Shown here: positions 1 through 7,852 of the stretch, in pieces
Numbering within the stretch: position 1 is the first letter of the stretch
Layout of the letters: every line of letters begins with the position of its first letter
DNA from: CAZFCK01 sp964517355
GTDB taxonomy: Bacteria; Desulfobacterota; Desulfovibrionia; Desulfovibrionales; Desulfovibrionaceae
DNA length: 25,489 nucleotides
Direction of reading: 5' to 3'
Assembly (NCBI GenBank): GCA_964517355.1
Contig: CAZFCK010000042.1
Location: forward strand, 1 to 25,489
The notes under the pieces: generated by a model
What the model was told of the DNA's origin: nothing
Databases searched by the model: none
What the model saw: the letters and a program-made list of their open reading frames with translations, nothing else
Translations under genes and position numbers: made by a program

Positions 1-54
1 CGCGAAGGCGGCCGCACCGTGGGCGCCGGCGTGGTCTCCGAGATATTGGAGTAA
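1..54 (+). CDS. tuf: Elongation factor Tu, C-terminal end (partial)
   Basis: The first 17 codons read REGGRTVGAGVVSEILE and end in TAA. This is the characteristic C-terminus of EF-Tu (E. coli ends REGGRTVGAGVVAKVLS). EF-Tu is the GTPase that delivers aminoacyl-tRNA to the ribosome. The rest of the gene lies before the window. Its position just ahead of rpsJ is the usual str-S10 junction, and the rpsJ ribosome binding site lies inside the last tuf codons, so the two are probably co-transcribed. Confidence 0.95.
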   Translation, partial: REGGRTVGAGVVSEILE

Positions 55-60
55 TATGCC

Positions 61-378
61 ATGATGACAGTTTCCAGTGACAGAATTAGAATTAAACTTA
101 AGGCATACGATTACCGTATTCTTGATAAGGCAGTAGGCGAGATCGTGGATACGGCCCGTAATACGGGTGCCGGGATAGCAGGACCTGTTCCGTTGCCCAC
201 CAACATCCACAAGTTTACGGTCAACCGCAGCGTTCACGTGGATAAAAAGTCCAGAGAACAATTCGAGATGCGTATCCATAACAGGCTCCTGGACATCCTG
301 GAGCCAACGCAGCAGACCGTTGACGCCTTGGGCAAGCTCTCTTTGCCCGCCGGCGTTGACGTGGAAATCAAACTCTAG
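61..378 (+). CDS. rpsJ: 30S ribosomal protein S10
   Basis: The product is 105 aa, the normal length for S10 (about 102-105), and carries the family signature around GPVPLPTNIHKFTVNRSVHVDKKSREQFE. It belongs to the head of the 30S subunit. In other bacteria the same protein (NusE) joins NusB in antitermination complexes. The start could be the ATG at 61 or the one at 64. A GGAG at 48-51, inside the end of tuf, sits 9 nt before 61, so I chose 61. It is the first gene of the S10 cluster and its promoter must lie outside the window. Confidence 0.97.
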   Translation: MMTVSSDRIRIKLKAYDYRILDKAVGEIVDTARNTGAGIAGPVPLPTNIHKFTVNRSVHVDKKSREQFEMRIHNRLLDILEPTQQTVDALGKLSLPAGVDVEIKL

Positions 379-389
379 CGAGGTACGGC

Positions 390-1016
390 ATGTCTATCGG
401 CATCATGGGACGCAAACTGGGCATGACCCGGATATTCAACAGCGACGGCACTGCCGTGCCCTGCACCGTTGTTTTGGCTGGACCCTGCCCGGTGATCCAG
501 GTCAAGGACGAGGAAAAGGATGGCTACTGCGCCGTGCAGATCGGCTTTGGCGCGGTGGCCGACAAGAAGGTGAGCAAACCTCTTCAGGGGCATTTATCCA
601 AGGCCGGAAAGGGCGGGTTGCGCCATCTTAAGGAATTGCGCCTGCTTACTGTGGAAGGCTATGAAGTTGGCCAGGATATCACTGTCGACATTTTCTCACC
701 GGGCGATGTCGTCAAAGTGACCGGCACTTCTAAGGGCAAAGGTTTTCAGGGCGTTATGAAGCGTTGGAACTTCAGAGGCATGCCTGATAGCCACGGCCAT
801 GAGAAAGTGCACCGTTCCCCCGGTTCCGTGGGTCACGCCACGTTCCCCGGCAAGGTATTCAAGGGCAAGAAAATGCCCGGCCAGATGGGCAACAAGCGTG
901 TGACCATGAGCAACCTGGAAATCGTGGATGTCCGCCCCGAGGATAATATCTTGATTATTCGCGGCGCCGTGCCCGGTCCGCGTAACGGCCTGATCATGGT
1001 CCGCAAGCAGAAGTAG
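390..1016 (+). CDS. rplC: 50S ribosomal protein L3
   Basis: The 208-aa product has the normal L3 length. L3 binds near the peptidyl transferase centre and is an early 50S assembly protein. The conserved core GQMGNKRVTMSNLEIV is present; it contains the glutamine that is methylated by PrmB in E. coli (Q150), so the modification site is kept. The start ATG at 390 follows a GCGAGG ribosome binding site at 378-383, and the gene begins 11 nt after rpsJ. Confidence 0.97.
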   Translation: MSIGIMGRKLGMTRIFNSDGTAVPCTVVLAGPCPVIQVKDEEKDGYCAVQIGFGAVADKKVSKPLQGHLSKAGKGGLRHLKELRLLTVEGYEVGQDITVDIFSPGDVVKVTGTSKGKGFQGVMKRWNFRGMPDSHGHEKVHRSPGSVGHATFPGKVFKGKKMPGQMGNKRVTMSNLEIVDVRPEDNILIIRGAVPGPRNGLIMVRKQK

Positions 1017-1029
1017 CGAGGGTATACCA

Positions 1030-1653
1030 ATGGCCGTTGTGAAGATATTTGACAAAGGCAAGGTTGAAGTCGGCGAGATTGATTTGTCTCCCGAAATTTT
1101 TGAGGTGGCTGTCAAGCCTGAAATTCTTAATCTGGTTGTGCGCCAAAAGCGTGCTGCCGTACGCGCCGGCACCCATGCGACCAAAACCCGCAGTCTTATT
1201 TCCGGGGGCGGTCACAAGCCCTGGAGACAGAAAGGCACGGGCCGCGCCCGCTCAGGGAGCAACCGTTCGCCCATCTGGCGTCACGGAGCCGTTGTCTTTG
1301 GACCGCAACCCCGTGACTATGGCTTCAAAGTGAACAAAAAAGTTCGCAAATTGGCCATGAAAATGGCGCTCTCCAGCCGGTTGGCCGCGGATAGCCTGAT
1401 GGTTGTGGATGATTTGAGCATGCCTGAAATCAAGACCAAGCAGTTCAGTGACGTTTTATCTAATCTGGGACTAAAAAAAGTGTTGATTGTTGTGGGCAAA
1501 GAGGATAACAATCTTTCTCTTTCGGCCCGCAATATTCCCGGAGTGAAGGTTCTTCCGCAAGAAAGGCTCAATGTATACGACCTTCTCTTGCATCCCCAGC
1601 TCGTGCTGGACAAGGAAGCCGTGCACTCCGTACAGGCGCGCCTTCTGGCGTAA
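1030..1653 (+). CDS. rplD: 50S ribosomal protein L4
   Basis: The 207-aa product shows the L4 extended-loop signature KGTGRARSGSNRSPIWRHG, the loop that reaches into the exit tunnel. In E. coli L4 also represses its own operon by attenuation; no leader is visible here because the operon start is outside the window. ATG at 1030 follows a GCGAGGG site. It is 13 nt after rplC and is followed by the 67-nt gap before rplW, which contains a small hairpin (CCCTT-GCAT-AAGGG, 1681-1694). Confidence 0.96.
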   Translation: MAVVKIFDKGKVEVGEIDLSPEIFEVAVKPEILNLVVRQKRAAVRAGTHATKTRSLISGGGHKPWRQKGTGRARSGSNRSPIWRHGAVVFGPQPRDYGFKVNKKVRKLAMKMALSSRLAADSLMVVDDLSMPEIKTKQFSDVLSNLGLKKVLIVVGKEDNNLSLSARNIPGVKVLPQERLNVYDLLLHPQLVLDKEAVHSVQARLLA

Positions 1654-1720
1654 GGCGAGTCCACAAGGCTCCGCAAGCGACCCTTGCATAAGGGCACCAA
1701 GTGAGTAAGGAAGCCAAGAA

Positions 1721-2011
1721 ATGGATTATACTCAAGTATTGATCAAGCCGTTGATCTCGGAAAAAGCCACCTGGGCCAAGGAGACCGCTAATCAAGTGGT
1801 CTTCTTTGTGCATCCCAAGGCCAATAAGATCGAGATCAAACAGGCTGTGGAAAAGGCTTTTGACGTTTTTGTTCAAAATGTCAATGTGGTGCGCCGTAAA
1901 CCGCTGCAGCGTACGCGGTTCGGTCGCGCTCGTGGAAGAATCTCCGGTTACAAGAAGGCGTATGTGACATTGGCGCCGGGCAACAAGATCGAATTTTTCG
2001 AGGGGGTCTAG
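1721..2011 (+). CDS. rplW: 50S ribosomal protein L23
   Basis: The product is 96 aa, typical of bacterial L23, beginning with LIKPLISEKAT and ending with the conserved stretch AYVTLAPGNKIEFFEGV. L23 lies at the tunnel exit and is the docking site for trigger factor and the signal recognition particle; trigger factor is itself encoded later in this window. ATG at 1721 is preceded by AAGGAAG at 1707-1713. The stop lies 1 nt before the rplB start. Confidence 0.96.
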   Translation: MDYTQVLIKPLISEKATWAKETANQVVFFVHPKANKIEIKQAVEKAFDVFVQNVNVVRRKPLQRTRFGRARGRISGYKKAYVTLAPGNKIEFFEGV

Positions 2012-2012
2012 C

Positions 2013-2843
2013 ATGGCAGTGCGTAAACTGAAACCCACCTCGGCCGGTCGTCGTTTTCAGACCGTCTCCACTTTTGAGGAGATTACCCGCACCACTCCGG
2101 AAAGATCGCTTACCGAAGGTCTGCCGCAGAAGAGTGGTCGTAACTCTTACGGTCGTGTTACATCTCGCCGTCGCGGTGGCGGCCATAAAAAACGTTACCG
2201 CGTGATAGATTTCAAACGGCAAAAAAACGGCGTGCCTGCGAAGGTGGCTCATATCGAATATGATCCCAACCGGAGCGCGCGCATTGCATTGCTGCATTAC
2301 GCCGATGGCGAGAAGCGCTACATTCTCGCGCCTCTCGGCATCAAGCAGGGCGACATGGTCCAGTCCGGCGACAACGTCGATATCAAGCCCGGCAATGCAA
2401 TGGCACTTGCCCGCATCCCCGTTGGTACGGTAATTCATAACATTGAATTGTATCCGGGGCGTGGCGGACAGTTTTGCCGTGCGGCAGGAACCTATGCGCA
2501 ATTGGTGGCCAAAGAGGGAAAATACGCTTTGCTGCGTTTGCCCTCCGGTGAAGTTCGCAAAGTCCTGGCCACATGCTGCGCCACTGTGGGCCAGGTGGGC
2601 AATGTAGACCACGAAAACGTTACCTTGGGCAAGGCGGGCCGCAATCGCTGGCTCGGTCGCCGCCCCAAGGTACGCGGCGTGGCCATGAACCCTGTGGATC
2701 ACCCGTTGGGTGGCGGCGAAGGCCGCAGCTCCGGCGGCCGGCATCCGGTCTCGCCGTGGGGTATGCCCACCAAGGGGTACAAGACCAGGGACAAGAAGAA
2801 GCCCTCAAATAAGCTCATCGTTAAACGGCGCGGCCAGAAGTAG
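2013..2843 (+). CDS. rplB: 50S ribosomal protein L2
   Basis: The 276-aa product is full length (family about 273-278). L2 is a core 23S rRNA-binding protein at the peptidyl transferase centre and subunit interface. The signature VRGVAMNPVDHPLGGGEG is present: the first histidine of the usual DHPHGGGEG motif is kept and the second position is leucine, a substitution I believe is tolerated in many bacteria. A GAGGGGG site precedes ATG 2013, with only 1 nt between it and the rplW stop, suggesting translational coupling. Confidence 0.97.
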   Translation: MAVRKLKPTSAGRRFQTVSTFEEITRTTPERSLTEGLPQKSGRNSYGRVTSRRRGGGHKKRYRVIDFKRQKNGVPAKVAHIEYDPNRSARIALLHYADGEKRYILAPLGIKQGDMVQSGDNVDIKPGNAMALARIPVGTVIHNIELYPGRGGQFCRAAGTYAQLVAKEGKYALLRLPSGEVRKVLATCCATVGQVGNVDHENVTLGKAGRNRWLGRRPKVRGVAMNPVDHPLGGGEGRSSGGRHPVSPWGMPTKGYKTRDKKKPSNKLIVKRRGQK

Positions 2844-2852
2844 GAGTAGGTT

Positions 2853-3131
2853 ATGCCTAGGTCCCTGAAAAAAGGTCCCTTTGTGGACGAGCACCTCGAG
2901 AAGAAGGTCGGCAAGGCTATCGAAAACAACGATCGCCGCGTGATCAAAACATGGTCAAGGCGTTCCACCATCACCCCCGAGATGGTGGGTCTGACCTTTG
3001 CGGTGCACAATGGCAAGAAATTTGTGCCCGTGTTTGTGACCGAGAACATGGTGGGGCACAAGATGGGTGAATTCTCCCCCACTCGGACGTACCACGGTCA
3101 TGCCGCGGACAAGAAGAGCAAGGGTCGTTAG
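2853..3131 (+). CDS. rpsS: 30S ribosomal protein S19
   Basis: The 92-aa product begins PRSLKKGPFVDEHL and ends with the basic stretch TRTYHGHAADKKSKGR, both classic for S19. It sits in the 30S head with S13, which is also encoded in this window. ATG 2853 follows a GGAG motif that overlaps the end of rplB. Length and start agree with the family. Confidence 0.97.
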   Translation: MPRSLKKGPFVDEHLEKKVGKAIENNDRRVIKTWSRRSTITPEMVGLTFAVHNGKKFVPVFVTENMVGHKMGEFSPTRTYHGHAADKKSKGR

Positions 3132-3175
3132 CCCACGAGCCGCTGCAACAGATAAAGAAGCGATAGGTGGCACCA

Positions 3176-3508
3176 ATGAAGGCGAAAGCAACTGCCAAAT
3201 ATATGCGGATTGCGCCGCGTAAGGCGCGGCTGGTGGCGCGAAACATTGAAGGCAAGCCTGTGGAAGAGGCGATGAACATTTTGAAGTTCACGCCGAAGAA
3301 GTCCGCAGCTGTGATAGCCAAAGTTCTGGATTCCGCTGTGGCCAATGCTGAACAGCTCCCAGGCCTGGATATCGATTCACTGTACGTCCATCAGGTTATA
3401 GTGAATGAAGGTCCCACGTGGAAGCGTTTCATGGCCCGTGCTATGGGTCGCGCCAATCGGATAATCAAACGGACCAGCCACATTACCGTGGTTGTCGAAG
3501 AGAGCTAG
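3176..3508 (+). CDS. rplV: 50S ribosomal protein L22
   Basis: The product from ATG 3176 is 110 aa (MKAKATAKYMRIAPRKARLV), matching the usual 110-112 aa of L22, whose hairpin loop lines the exit tunnel near L4. A GTG at 3167 is in frame and would add three residues, but that codon overlaps the AGGTGG ribosome binding site (3165-3170), which is ideally spaced for ATG 3176. I therefore prefer the later start. The C-terminal half carries the conserved RANRIIKRTSHITVVV segment. Confidence 0.95.
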   Translation: MKAKATAKYMRIAPRKARLVARNIEGKPVEEAMNILKFTPKKSAAVIAKVLDSAVANAEQLPGLDIDSLYVHQVIVNEGPTWKRFMARAMGRANRIIKRTSHITVVVEES

Positions 3509-3519
3509 GAAGGCGTCCC

Positions 3520-4161
3520 ATGGGTCAGAAAGTACATCCTTACGGTTTCCGGCTGGGCTACAATAAAAACTGGCTTTCACGCTGGTTCAGCAAAAAAGAG
3601 TATCCCGCATTTGTGTACGAGGACGATCAGATCCGCAAGTATACAAAGAAGGCGCTGTACCATGCCGGGATAGCGAAGCTTGAAATCGAGCGTGCCGGCG
3701 GCAAAGTGCGGCTTATCATTCACACCGCGCGTCCGGGTATCGTCATCGGACGCAAAGGTGTTGAGATTGAAAAGCTGCGCATGGACCTGCGTAAAAAGTT
3801 CAACCGGGATTTTTCCATTGAGGTCAACGAGATTCGCCGTCCTGAAACGGACGCGCAGCTTGTTGCTGAAAACATCGCCTTGCAGCTCGAACGCCGTGTG
3901 GCCTTCCGTCGCGCCATGAAGCGCACCGTGGGCCTGGCACGCAAGTTCGGTGCCGAAGGCATAAAAGTATCCTGCGCGGGGCGTCTCGCCGGTGCGGAAA
4001 TCGCGCGTTCCGAATGGTATCGCGATGGCCGCGTCCCCCTGCACACCCTGCGTGCGGATTTGGATTACGGACTTGCGGAAGCCCGTACGACGTATGGTAT
4101 TATAGGTGTCAAGGTTTGGATTTTCAAAGGAATGATTCTCGATCATGAGGTGGAGCAGTAA
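3520..4161 (+). CDS. rpsC: 30S ribosomal protein S3
   Basis: Starting at ATG 3520 (MGQKVHPYGFRLGYNK) the product is 213 aa. S3 helps form the mRNA entry tunnel and has helicase activity in E. coli. The KH RNA-binding motif is visible as IVIGRKGVEIEKL. The open frame extends upstream to 3418, but that part overlaps rplV and does not match S3, so the N-terminal GQKVHP signature fixes the start. The TAA stop overlaps the rplP ATG by one base (TAATG), a coupling arrangement. Confidence 0.97.
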   Translation: MGQKVHPYGFRLGYNKNWLSRWFSKKEYPAFVYEDDQIRKYTKKALYHAGIAKLEIERAGGKVRLIIHTARPGIVIGRKGVEIEKLRMDLRKKFNRDFSIEVNEIRRPETDAQLVAENIALQLERRVAFRRAMKRTVGLARKFGAEGIKVSCAGRLAGAEIARSEWYRDGRVPLHTLRADLDYGLAEARTTYGIIGVKVWIFKGMILDHEVEQ

Positions 4162-4574
4162 TGTTAAGCCCGAAAAAGATCAAATACCGCAAGAGTCAAA
4201 AGCTCCGTCTTCGCGGCAAGGCATTGCGCGGTGGCACGATAGCTTTTGGAGATATCTGCCTGAAGGCGGTGGAGCACGGGAAGCTGTCGAGCCAGCAGAT
4301 CGAGGCCGCGCGTGTGGCCATGATGCGCCACATCAAACGTGGTGGAAAAGTCTGGATTCGCGTTTTTCCTGACCGCCCTGTGACCGCCAAGCCTGCTGAA
4401 ACTCGCCAGGGTAAAGGTAAGGGCGCCCCGGTTGGCTGGTGCGCTCCCGTTCGCCCCGGCCGGGTGCTGTATGAGATAAAAGGCGTGAGCATCGAGCTGG
4501 CCAAAGAGGCCTTGACCCGCGCCGCTCATAAGCTGCCCATTAAAACGGCCATTGTCGTCAGGGAGGGTGCGTAA
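4161..4574 (+). CDS. rplP: 50S ribosomal protein L16
   Basis: The 137-aa product begins MLSPKKIKYRKSQKLRLRGKA and includes the conserved RVFPDRPVTAKPAETRQGKGKGAP region, so identification is firm. L16 organises the A-site region of the 50S subunit. The ATG at 4161 shares its A with the last base of the rpsC stop, so translation is probably coupled. Length matches the family (136-144 aa). Confidence 0.97.
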   Translation: MLSPKKIKYRKSQKLRLRGKALRGGTIAFGDICLKAVEHGKLSSQQIEAARVAMMRHIKRGGKVWIRVFPDRPVTAKPAETRQGKGKGAPVGWCAPVRPGRVLYEIKGVSIELAKEALTRAAHKLPIKTAIVVREGA

Positions 4575-4769
4575 ATGCATGTGACCGATATGCGTAAGCT
4601 CTCCGTGACGGAATTGCAGGATAAGCTTGAGGGTTTTCGCCAAGAGCTTTTCAACCTTCGCTTCCAGCATGCGACGGCTCAGTTGGAGAACACTGCGCGC
4701 CTGCCTCAGGTGAAGCGGGATATCGCACGCGCTCTAACGGTGCTCAAGGAACAAGAGAAGGGAGCCTAG
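4575..4769 (+). CDS. rpmC: 50S ribosomal protein L29
   Basis: The 64-aa product contains the L29 pattern LxxKLxxFRQELFNLRFQHATAQLEN. L29 lies next to L23 at the tunnel exit. The ATG at 4575 directly follows the rplP TAA, and the GGGAGG at 4561-4566 serves as its ribosome binding site. An in-frame ATG at 4590 would give a shorter form that also fits family lengths, but spacing favours 4575. Confidence 0.93.
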   Translation: MHVTDMRKLSVTELQDKLEGFRQELFNLRFQHATAQLENTARLPQVKRDIARALTVLKEQEKGA

Positions 4770-4771
4770 CC

Positions 4772-5038
4772 ATGGCAGAAACGGAAAAGAAAAGCAACAA
4801 ACGCGTTTTGATTGGGCGCGTTGTGAGCGACAAAGGTGATAAGACCATCGTCGTAGGCGTTGAAAGGGTGGTCAAACATCCCTTGTTCAAAAAATATATC
4901 AACCGCCGCACCAAATATATGGCCCACGACGCCGAGAACGAGTGTAAGGTGGGCGACAAGGTTCAGATTATCGAATCTCGTCCATTGAGCCGCCGCAAGC
5001 GTTGGCAGCTTGTCAAGGTTCTGGAAAAAGCGGTGTAG
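4772..5038 (+). CDS. rpsQ: 30S ribosomal protein S17
   Basis: The 88-aa product carries the S17 signatures GRVVSDKGDKTIVVGVER and GDKVQIIESRPLSRRKRWQLV. S17 is a primary 16S rRNA binder of the 5-prime domain. ATG 4772 lies 2 nt after the rpmC stop with GGGAG just upstream. It is the last gene of the classical S10 set; rplN begins 12 nt later with no visible terminator, so the S10 and spc blocks appear continuous. Confidence 0.96.
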   Translation: MAETEKKSNKRVLIGRVVSDKGDKTIVVGVERVVKHPLFKKYINRRTKYMAHDAENECKVGDKVQIIESRPLSRRKRWQLVKVLEKAV

Positions 5039-5050
5039 GGGACCACGACA

Positions 5051-5419
5051 ATGATCCAGGTAGAAAGCAATTTGGACGTCGCAGACAATTCCGGAGCCAA
5101 GAGATTGTCTTGTATCAAGGTTCTGGGGGGCAGCAGACGCCGTTACGCGGGCGTCGGCGATATCATCGTCGTATCGGTGAAGGAAGCCATGCCGCATTCC
5201 AAGGTCAAGAAAGGCGACGTGATGAAGGCCGTTGTTGTCCGCACCAAAAAGGAGATCCGTCGTCCGGATGGTTCCTACATCCGCTTCGACAACAACTCCG
5301 CCGTGCTGCTGAACAACCAGAACGAGCCCGTTGGGACGCGTATCTTCGGTCCGGTGGCCCGCGAACTCCGGCAGAGGAATTTCATGAAAATTGTCTCGCT
5401 GGCACCCGAGGTGCTCTAG
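5051..5419 (+). CDS. rplN: 50S ribosomal protein L14
   Basis: The product is 122 aa, exactly the usual L14 length, beginning MIQVESNLDVADNSGAKRL and carrying GDVMKAVVVRTKKEIRRPDG. L14 forms subunit bridges and is the binding site for ribosome silencing factor RsfS in other bacteria. ATG 5051 follows TAGGGGAC. It opens the spc part of the cluster. Confidence 0.97.
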   Translation: MIQVESNLDVADNSGAKRLSCIKVLGGSRRRYAGVGDIIVVSVKEAMPHSKVKKGDVMKAVVVRTKKEIRRPDGSYIRFDNNSAVLLNNQNEPVGTRIFGPVARELRQRNFMKIVSLAPEVL

Positions 5420-5428
5420 GTGGCGGCC

Positions 5429-5752
5429 ATGTTACATATGAGAATCAAGAAAGACGACAAGGTGATGGTTATCGCCGGTAAGGACAAGGGCAAGATCGGC
5501 AAGGTCTTGAACGTCAATTCCAAAAAAGGGCTTGTTCTGGTGGAAAAGGTGAACATGGTCAAGCGCCACACCAAGGGAAATCCCTACCAGCAGCAACCTG
5601 GCGGCATCATAGAAAAGGAAGCACCGATCGCGGTTTCAAACGTGCAGGCTTTGTGCAATGCGTGCACAAAACCCACCCGCATCGGCTACCGCTTCACCGA
5701 GGACGGCAAGAAAGTGCGCTTCTGCAAGAAGTGCAATGAGATCCTCGATTAA
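5429..5752 (+). CDS. rplX: 50S ribosomal protein L24, cysteine-containing form
   Basis: From ATG 5429 the product is 107 aa (MLHMRIKKDDKVMVIAGKDKGK), with the KOW motif in the N-terminal half. A GTG at 5420 is in frame, but it overlaps the AGGTGG site (5418-5423) that suits ATG 5429, so the later start is preferred. The C-terminal part has two CxxC pairs (CNAC and CKKC), the C+ form of L24 expected to bind zinc. L24 initiates 50S assembly. It begins 9 nt after the rplN stop. Confidence 0.95.
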   Translation: MLHMRIKKDDKVMVIAGKDKGKIGKVLNVNSKKGLVLVEKVNMVKRHTKGNPYQQQPGGIIEKEAPIAVSNVQALCNACTKPTRIGYRFTEDGKKVRFCKKCNEILD

Positions 5753-5774
5753 CTTGCTTATATCGGGAACGGTC

Positions 5775-6314
5775 ATGACAAGAATGGAGCAAATGTACAA
5801 GGAAAAGATCGCGCCGGCTTTGCTTAAAGAGTTCGGCTATAAATCTATCATGCAAATTCCGCGTGTGACGAAGGTGAGCCTGAATATTGGTCTTGGCGAA
5901 GCGAGCCAGAACCATAAGCTCATCGAAGACGCCAATGAAGAACTCACACGTATTGCAGGGCAGCGCGCGATCATTACCCGGGCTAAAAAGTCCATCGCGG
6001 CCTTTAAACTGCGTGAAGGCATGGCGGTAGGTTGCCGCGTTACCTTGCGTAGCGAGCGCATGTGGGATTTTTTGGATAAGCTGGTGAATTTCGCCCTGCC
6101 TCGCGTGCGTGACTTTCGCGGCGTGCCTGATCGTGGCTTCGACGGCCGCGGCAATTTCACGCTGGGCATCAAAGAGCACACCATCTTTCCCGAGTTGGAA
6201 ATCGACAGGGTGGACCGCGTGAAGGGCATGAACATCACCATCGTTACTACGGCCACCACGGACAAGGAAGGCAAAGTCCTGCTGCAACAGCTGGGCATGC
6301 CTTTCAAGAAGTAA
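5775..6314 (+). CDS. rplE: 50S ribosomal protein L5
   Basis: From ATG 5775 (MTRMEQMYKEKIAPALLKEFG) the product is 179 aa, equal to E. coli L5. The signature IPRVTKVSLNIGLGEA and the segment RDFRGVPDRGFDGRGNFTLG confirm it. L5 binds 5S rRNA and contacts the P-site tRNA. The open frame extends upstream into rplX, but the overlap does not match L5. The only weak point is the ribosome binding site (GGGAACGG at 5764-5771). Confidence 0.96.
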   Translation: MTRMEQMYKEKIAPALLKEFGYKSIMQIPRVTKVSLNIGLGEASQNHKLIEDANEELTRIAGQRAIITRAKKSIAAFKLREGMAVGCRVTLRSERMWDFLDKLVNFALPRVRDFRGVPDRGFDGRGNFTLGIKEHTIFPELEIDRVDRVKGMNITIVTTATTDKEGKVLLQQLGMPFKK

Positions 6315-6326
6315 GGAGAAAGCACA

Positions 6327-6512
6327 GTGTCTCGCACTTCTCTGGAAATCAAGGCAAAACGCAAGCCCAAATTCTCCACCCGTGGGTATAACCGCTGCCC
6401 CCGCTGCGGTCGTCCAAGAGCCTATATGCGCAAATTCGGCCTGTGCCGTATTTGTTTCCGCAATATGGCCCTGGCAGGCGAATTGCCTGGCGTGCGTAAA
6501 TCTAGCTGGTAA
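6327..6512 (+). CDS. rpsN: 30S ribosomal protein S14, zinc-binding short form (type Z)
   Basis: The 61-aa product is the short S14 form with two CxxC pairs: C24-PR-C27 and C40-RI-C43, which bind one zinc ion in characterised homologues. E. coli instead has the about 100-aa zinc-free form. The start is GTG at 6327, preceded by AAGGAGAA at 6313-6320. S14 completes the head of the 30S subunit. Confidence 0.96.
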   Translation: MSRTSLEIKAKRKPKFSTRGYNRCPRCGRPRAYMRKFGLCRICFRNMALAGELPGVRKSSW

Positions 6513-6527
6513 ACTCAGGAGACTATC

Positions 6528-6911
6528 ATGGCAGTCACGGATCCAATCGCGGACATGCTGACTCGTATCCGCAACGGACATCACGGCTTGCATCGTGAAG
6601 TCGCTATCCCCAAGTCAAAGCTCAAAGTGGCCATTGCGGGCATTTTGAAAGAGGAAGGGTACATCAGCGACTTTAAGGAAGACGAGAGCAATATCTCCGT
6701 CATCTTGAAATACACGGGCGGCAAACCCACCATCAGCGGCTTGAAGAAAATTTCTAAGCCTGGCCGGCGCGTTTATGTTGGTTCTCGGGATATTCCCCGC
6801 GTGCAGAATGGCTTGGGTATCTGCATTCTGTCCACGTCCAGCGGTATTCTCGAGGGTTCCAATGCCCGGGAGAAGAACGTGGGCGGCGAGCTTCTGTGTG
6901 AAATCTGGTAG
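6528..6911 (+). CDS. rpsH: 30S ribosomal protein S8
   Basis: The 127-aa product begins MAVTDPIADMLTRIRNG and ends with GGELLCEIW, both typical for S8. In E. coli S8 is the translational repressor of the spc operon, acting on a 16S-like hairpin in the rplE region; I did not find an obvious equivalent hairpin here. ATG 6528 follows CAGGAGA at good spacing. Confidence 0.97.
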   Translation: MAVTDPIADMLTRIRNGHHGLHREVAIPKSKLKVAIAGILKEEGYISDFKEDESNISVILKYTGGKPTISGLKKISKPGRRVYVGSRDIPRVQNGLGICILSTSSGILEGSNAREKNVGGELLCEIW

Positions 6912-6923
6912 CGAGGCCGAACC

Positions 6924-7457
6924 ATGTCCAGAATAGGCAAACTTCCCATCAGCATCCCCAGCGGGGTCGAAGTCGCTGTGAATGCTGACGCGATTGAGGT
7001 CAAAGGTCCGAAGGGCAGCATTATGACTCCAGTGCATCCCAAAGTGACCTATACAGTCGAAGATGGTGCCGTTCGTGTAACCAGAGTAGACGACACCCGT
7101 ATTGCGCGCGCGCAACATGGTCTCCGGCGAACCCTGCTTGCTAATTGCGTCGAAGGCGTTTCCAAGGGCTTTTCCAAAACCCTTGAAGTCATCGGCGTGG
7201 GGTATCGCGTTGCGGTGAACGGCAATACCGTGGAACTGAGCGTGGGCTATTCCCACCCTGTAAAAATGGAAATGCCCCAGGGCATAGAGGCCAAGGCTGA
7301 AGGCAACAAATTGACGATCATGGGTGTGGATAAGGTCATGGTCGGCGAGGTTGCCGCTCGTATCCGCCGAGTGCGCCCGCCCGAGCCGTACAAGGGCAAA
7401 GGCATCAAGTATGCCACCGAAGTCATCAGGCGCAAGGCCGGAAAATCCGGTAAGTAA
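6924..7457 (+). CDS. rplF: 50S ribosomal protein L6
   Basis: The 177-aa product is full length. It begins MSRIGKLPISIPSGVEV and has the C-terminal signature RVRPPEPYKGKGIKYATEVIRRKAGKSGK. L6 is built of two similar domains and lies near the factor-binding site. ATG 6924 follows GCGAGG, 12 nt after rpsH. Confidence 0.97.
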   Translation: MSRIGKLPISIPSGVEVAVNADAIEVKGPKGSIMTPVHPKVTYTVEDGAVRVTRVDDTRIARAQHGLRRTLLANCVEGVSKGFSKTLEVIGVGYRVAVNGNTVELSVGYSHPVKMEMPQGIEAKAEGNKLTIMGVDKVMVGEVAARIRRVRPPEPYKGKGIKYATEVIRRKAGKSGK

Positions 7458-7468
7458 GGAGCCAGGCC

Positions 7469-7828
7469 ATGAAATATACCAAGCAAGAAGCGCGGATGCG
7501 TCGCAAAATCCGTATTCGCAAAAAAATATCCGGCACTGCGGAACGTCCACGCCTGGTCATCTACCGCTCCAATGCCGCTATTTACTGTCAGCTCGTAGAC
7601 GATATCGCCGGCATTACGCTGGCTGCCTCCTCATCCCTTGCCCTTTCCAAAGGGGGGGATGCTTTGAAGCTGAACAAGGACACCTCGACCCAAGTGGGGC
7701 GCGAGATAGCCCGGCTGGCAAAAGAGAAAAATATTGAAAGCGTGGTTTTCGACCGTAACGGCTACCTTTATCACGGTCGTGTCAAGGCATTGGCAGACGG
7801 CGCCCGTGAAGGCGGCTTGGTCTTCTAG
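7469..7828 (+). CDS. rplR: 50S ribosomal protein L18
   Basis: The 119-aa product has the L18 elements RIRKKISGTAERPRLVIYRSN and FDRNGYLYHGRVKALADGAREGGLVF. L18 binds 5S rRNA together with L5. ATG 7469 follows AAGGAGCC, 11 nt after rplF. Length matches the family (117-122 aa). Confidence 0.97.
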   Translation: MKYTKQEARMRRKIRIRKKISGTAERPRLVIYRSNAAIYCQLVDDIAGITLAASSSLALSKGGDALKLNKDTSTQVGREIARLAKEKNIESVVFDRNGYLYHGRVKALADGAREGGLVF

Positions 7829-7852
7829 CCCACACAATCTGGGGATTCAGGC

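Noticed and set aside
320..631. Plus-strand frame overlapping rpsJ and rplC
   Set aside because: It is out of frame with both ribosomal protein genes and is an artefact of their codon use.
1681..1694. Small hairpin in the rplD-rplW gap as a terminator
   Set aside because: The stem is 5 bp with no T tract and the operon clearly continues.
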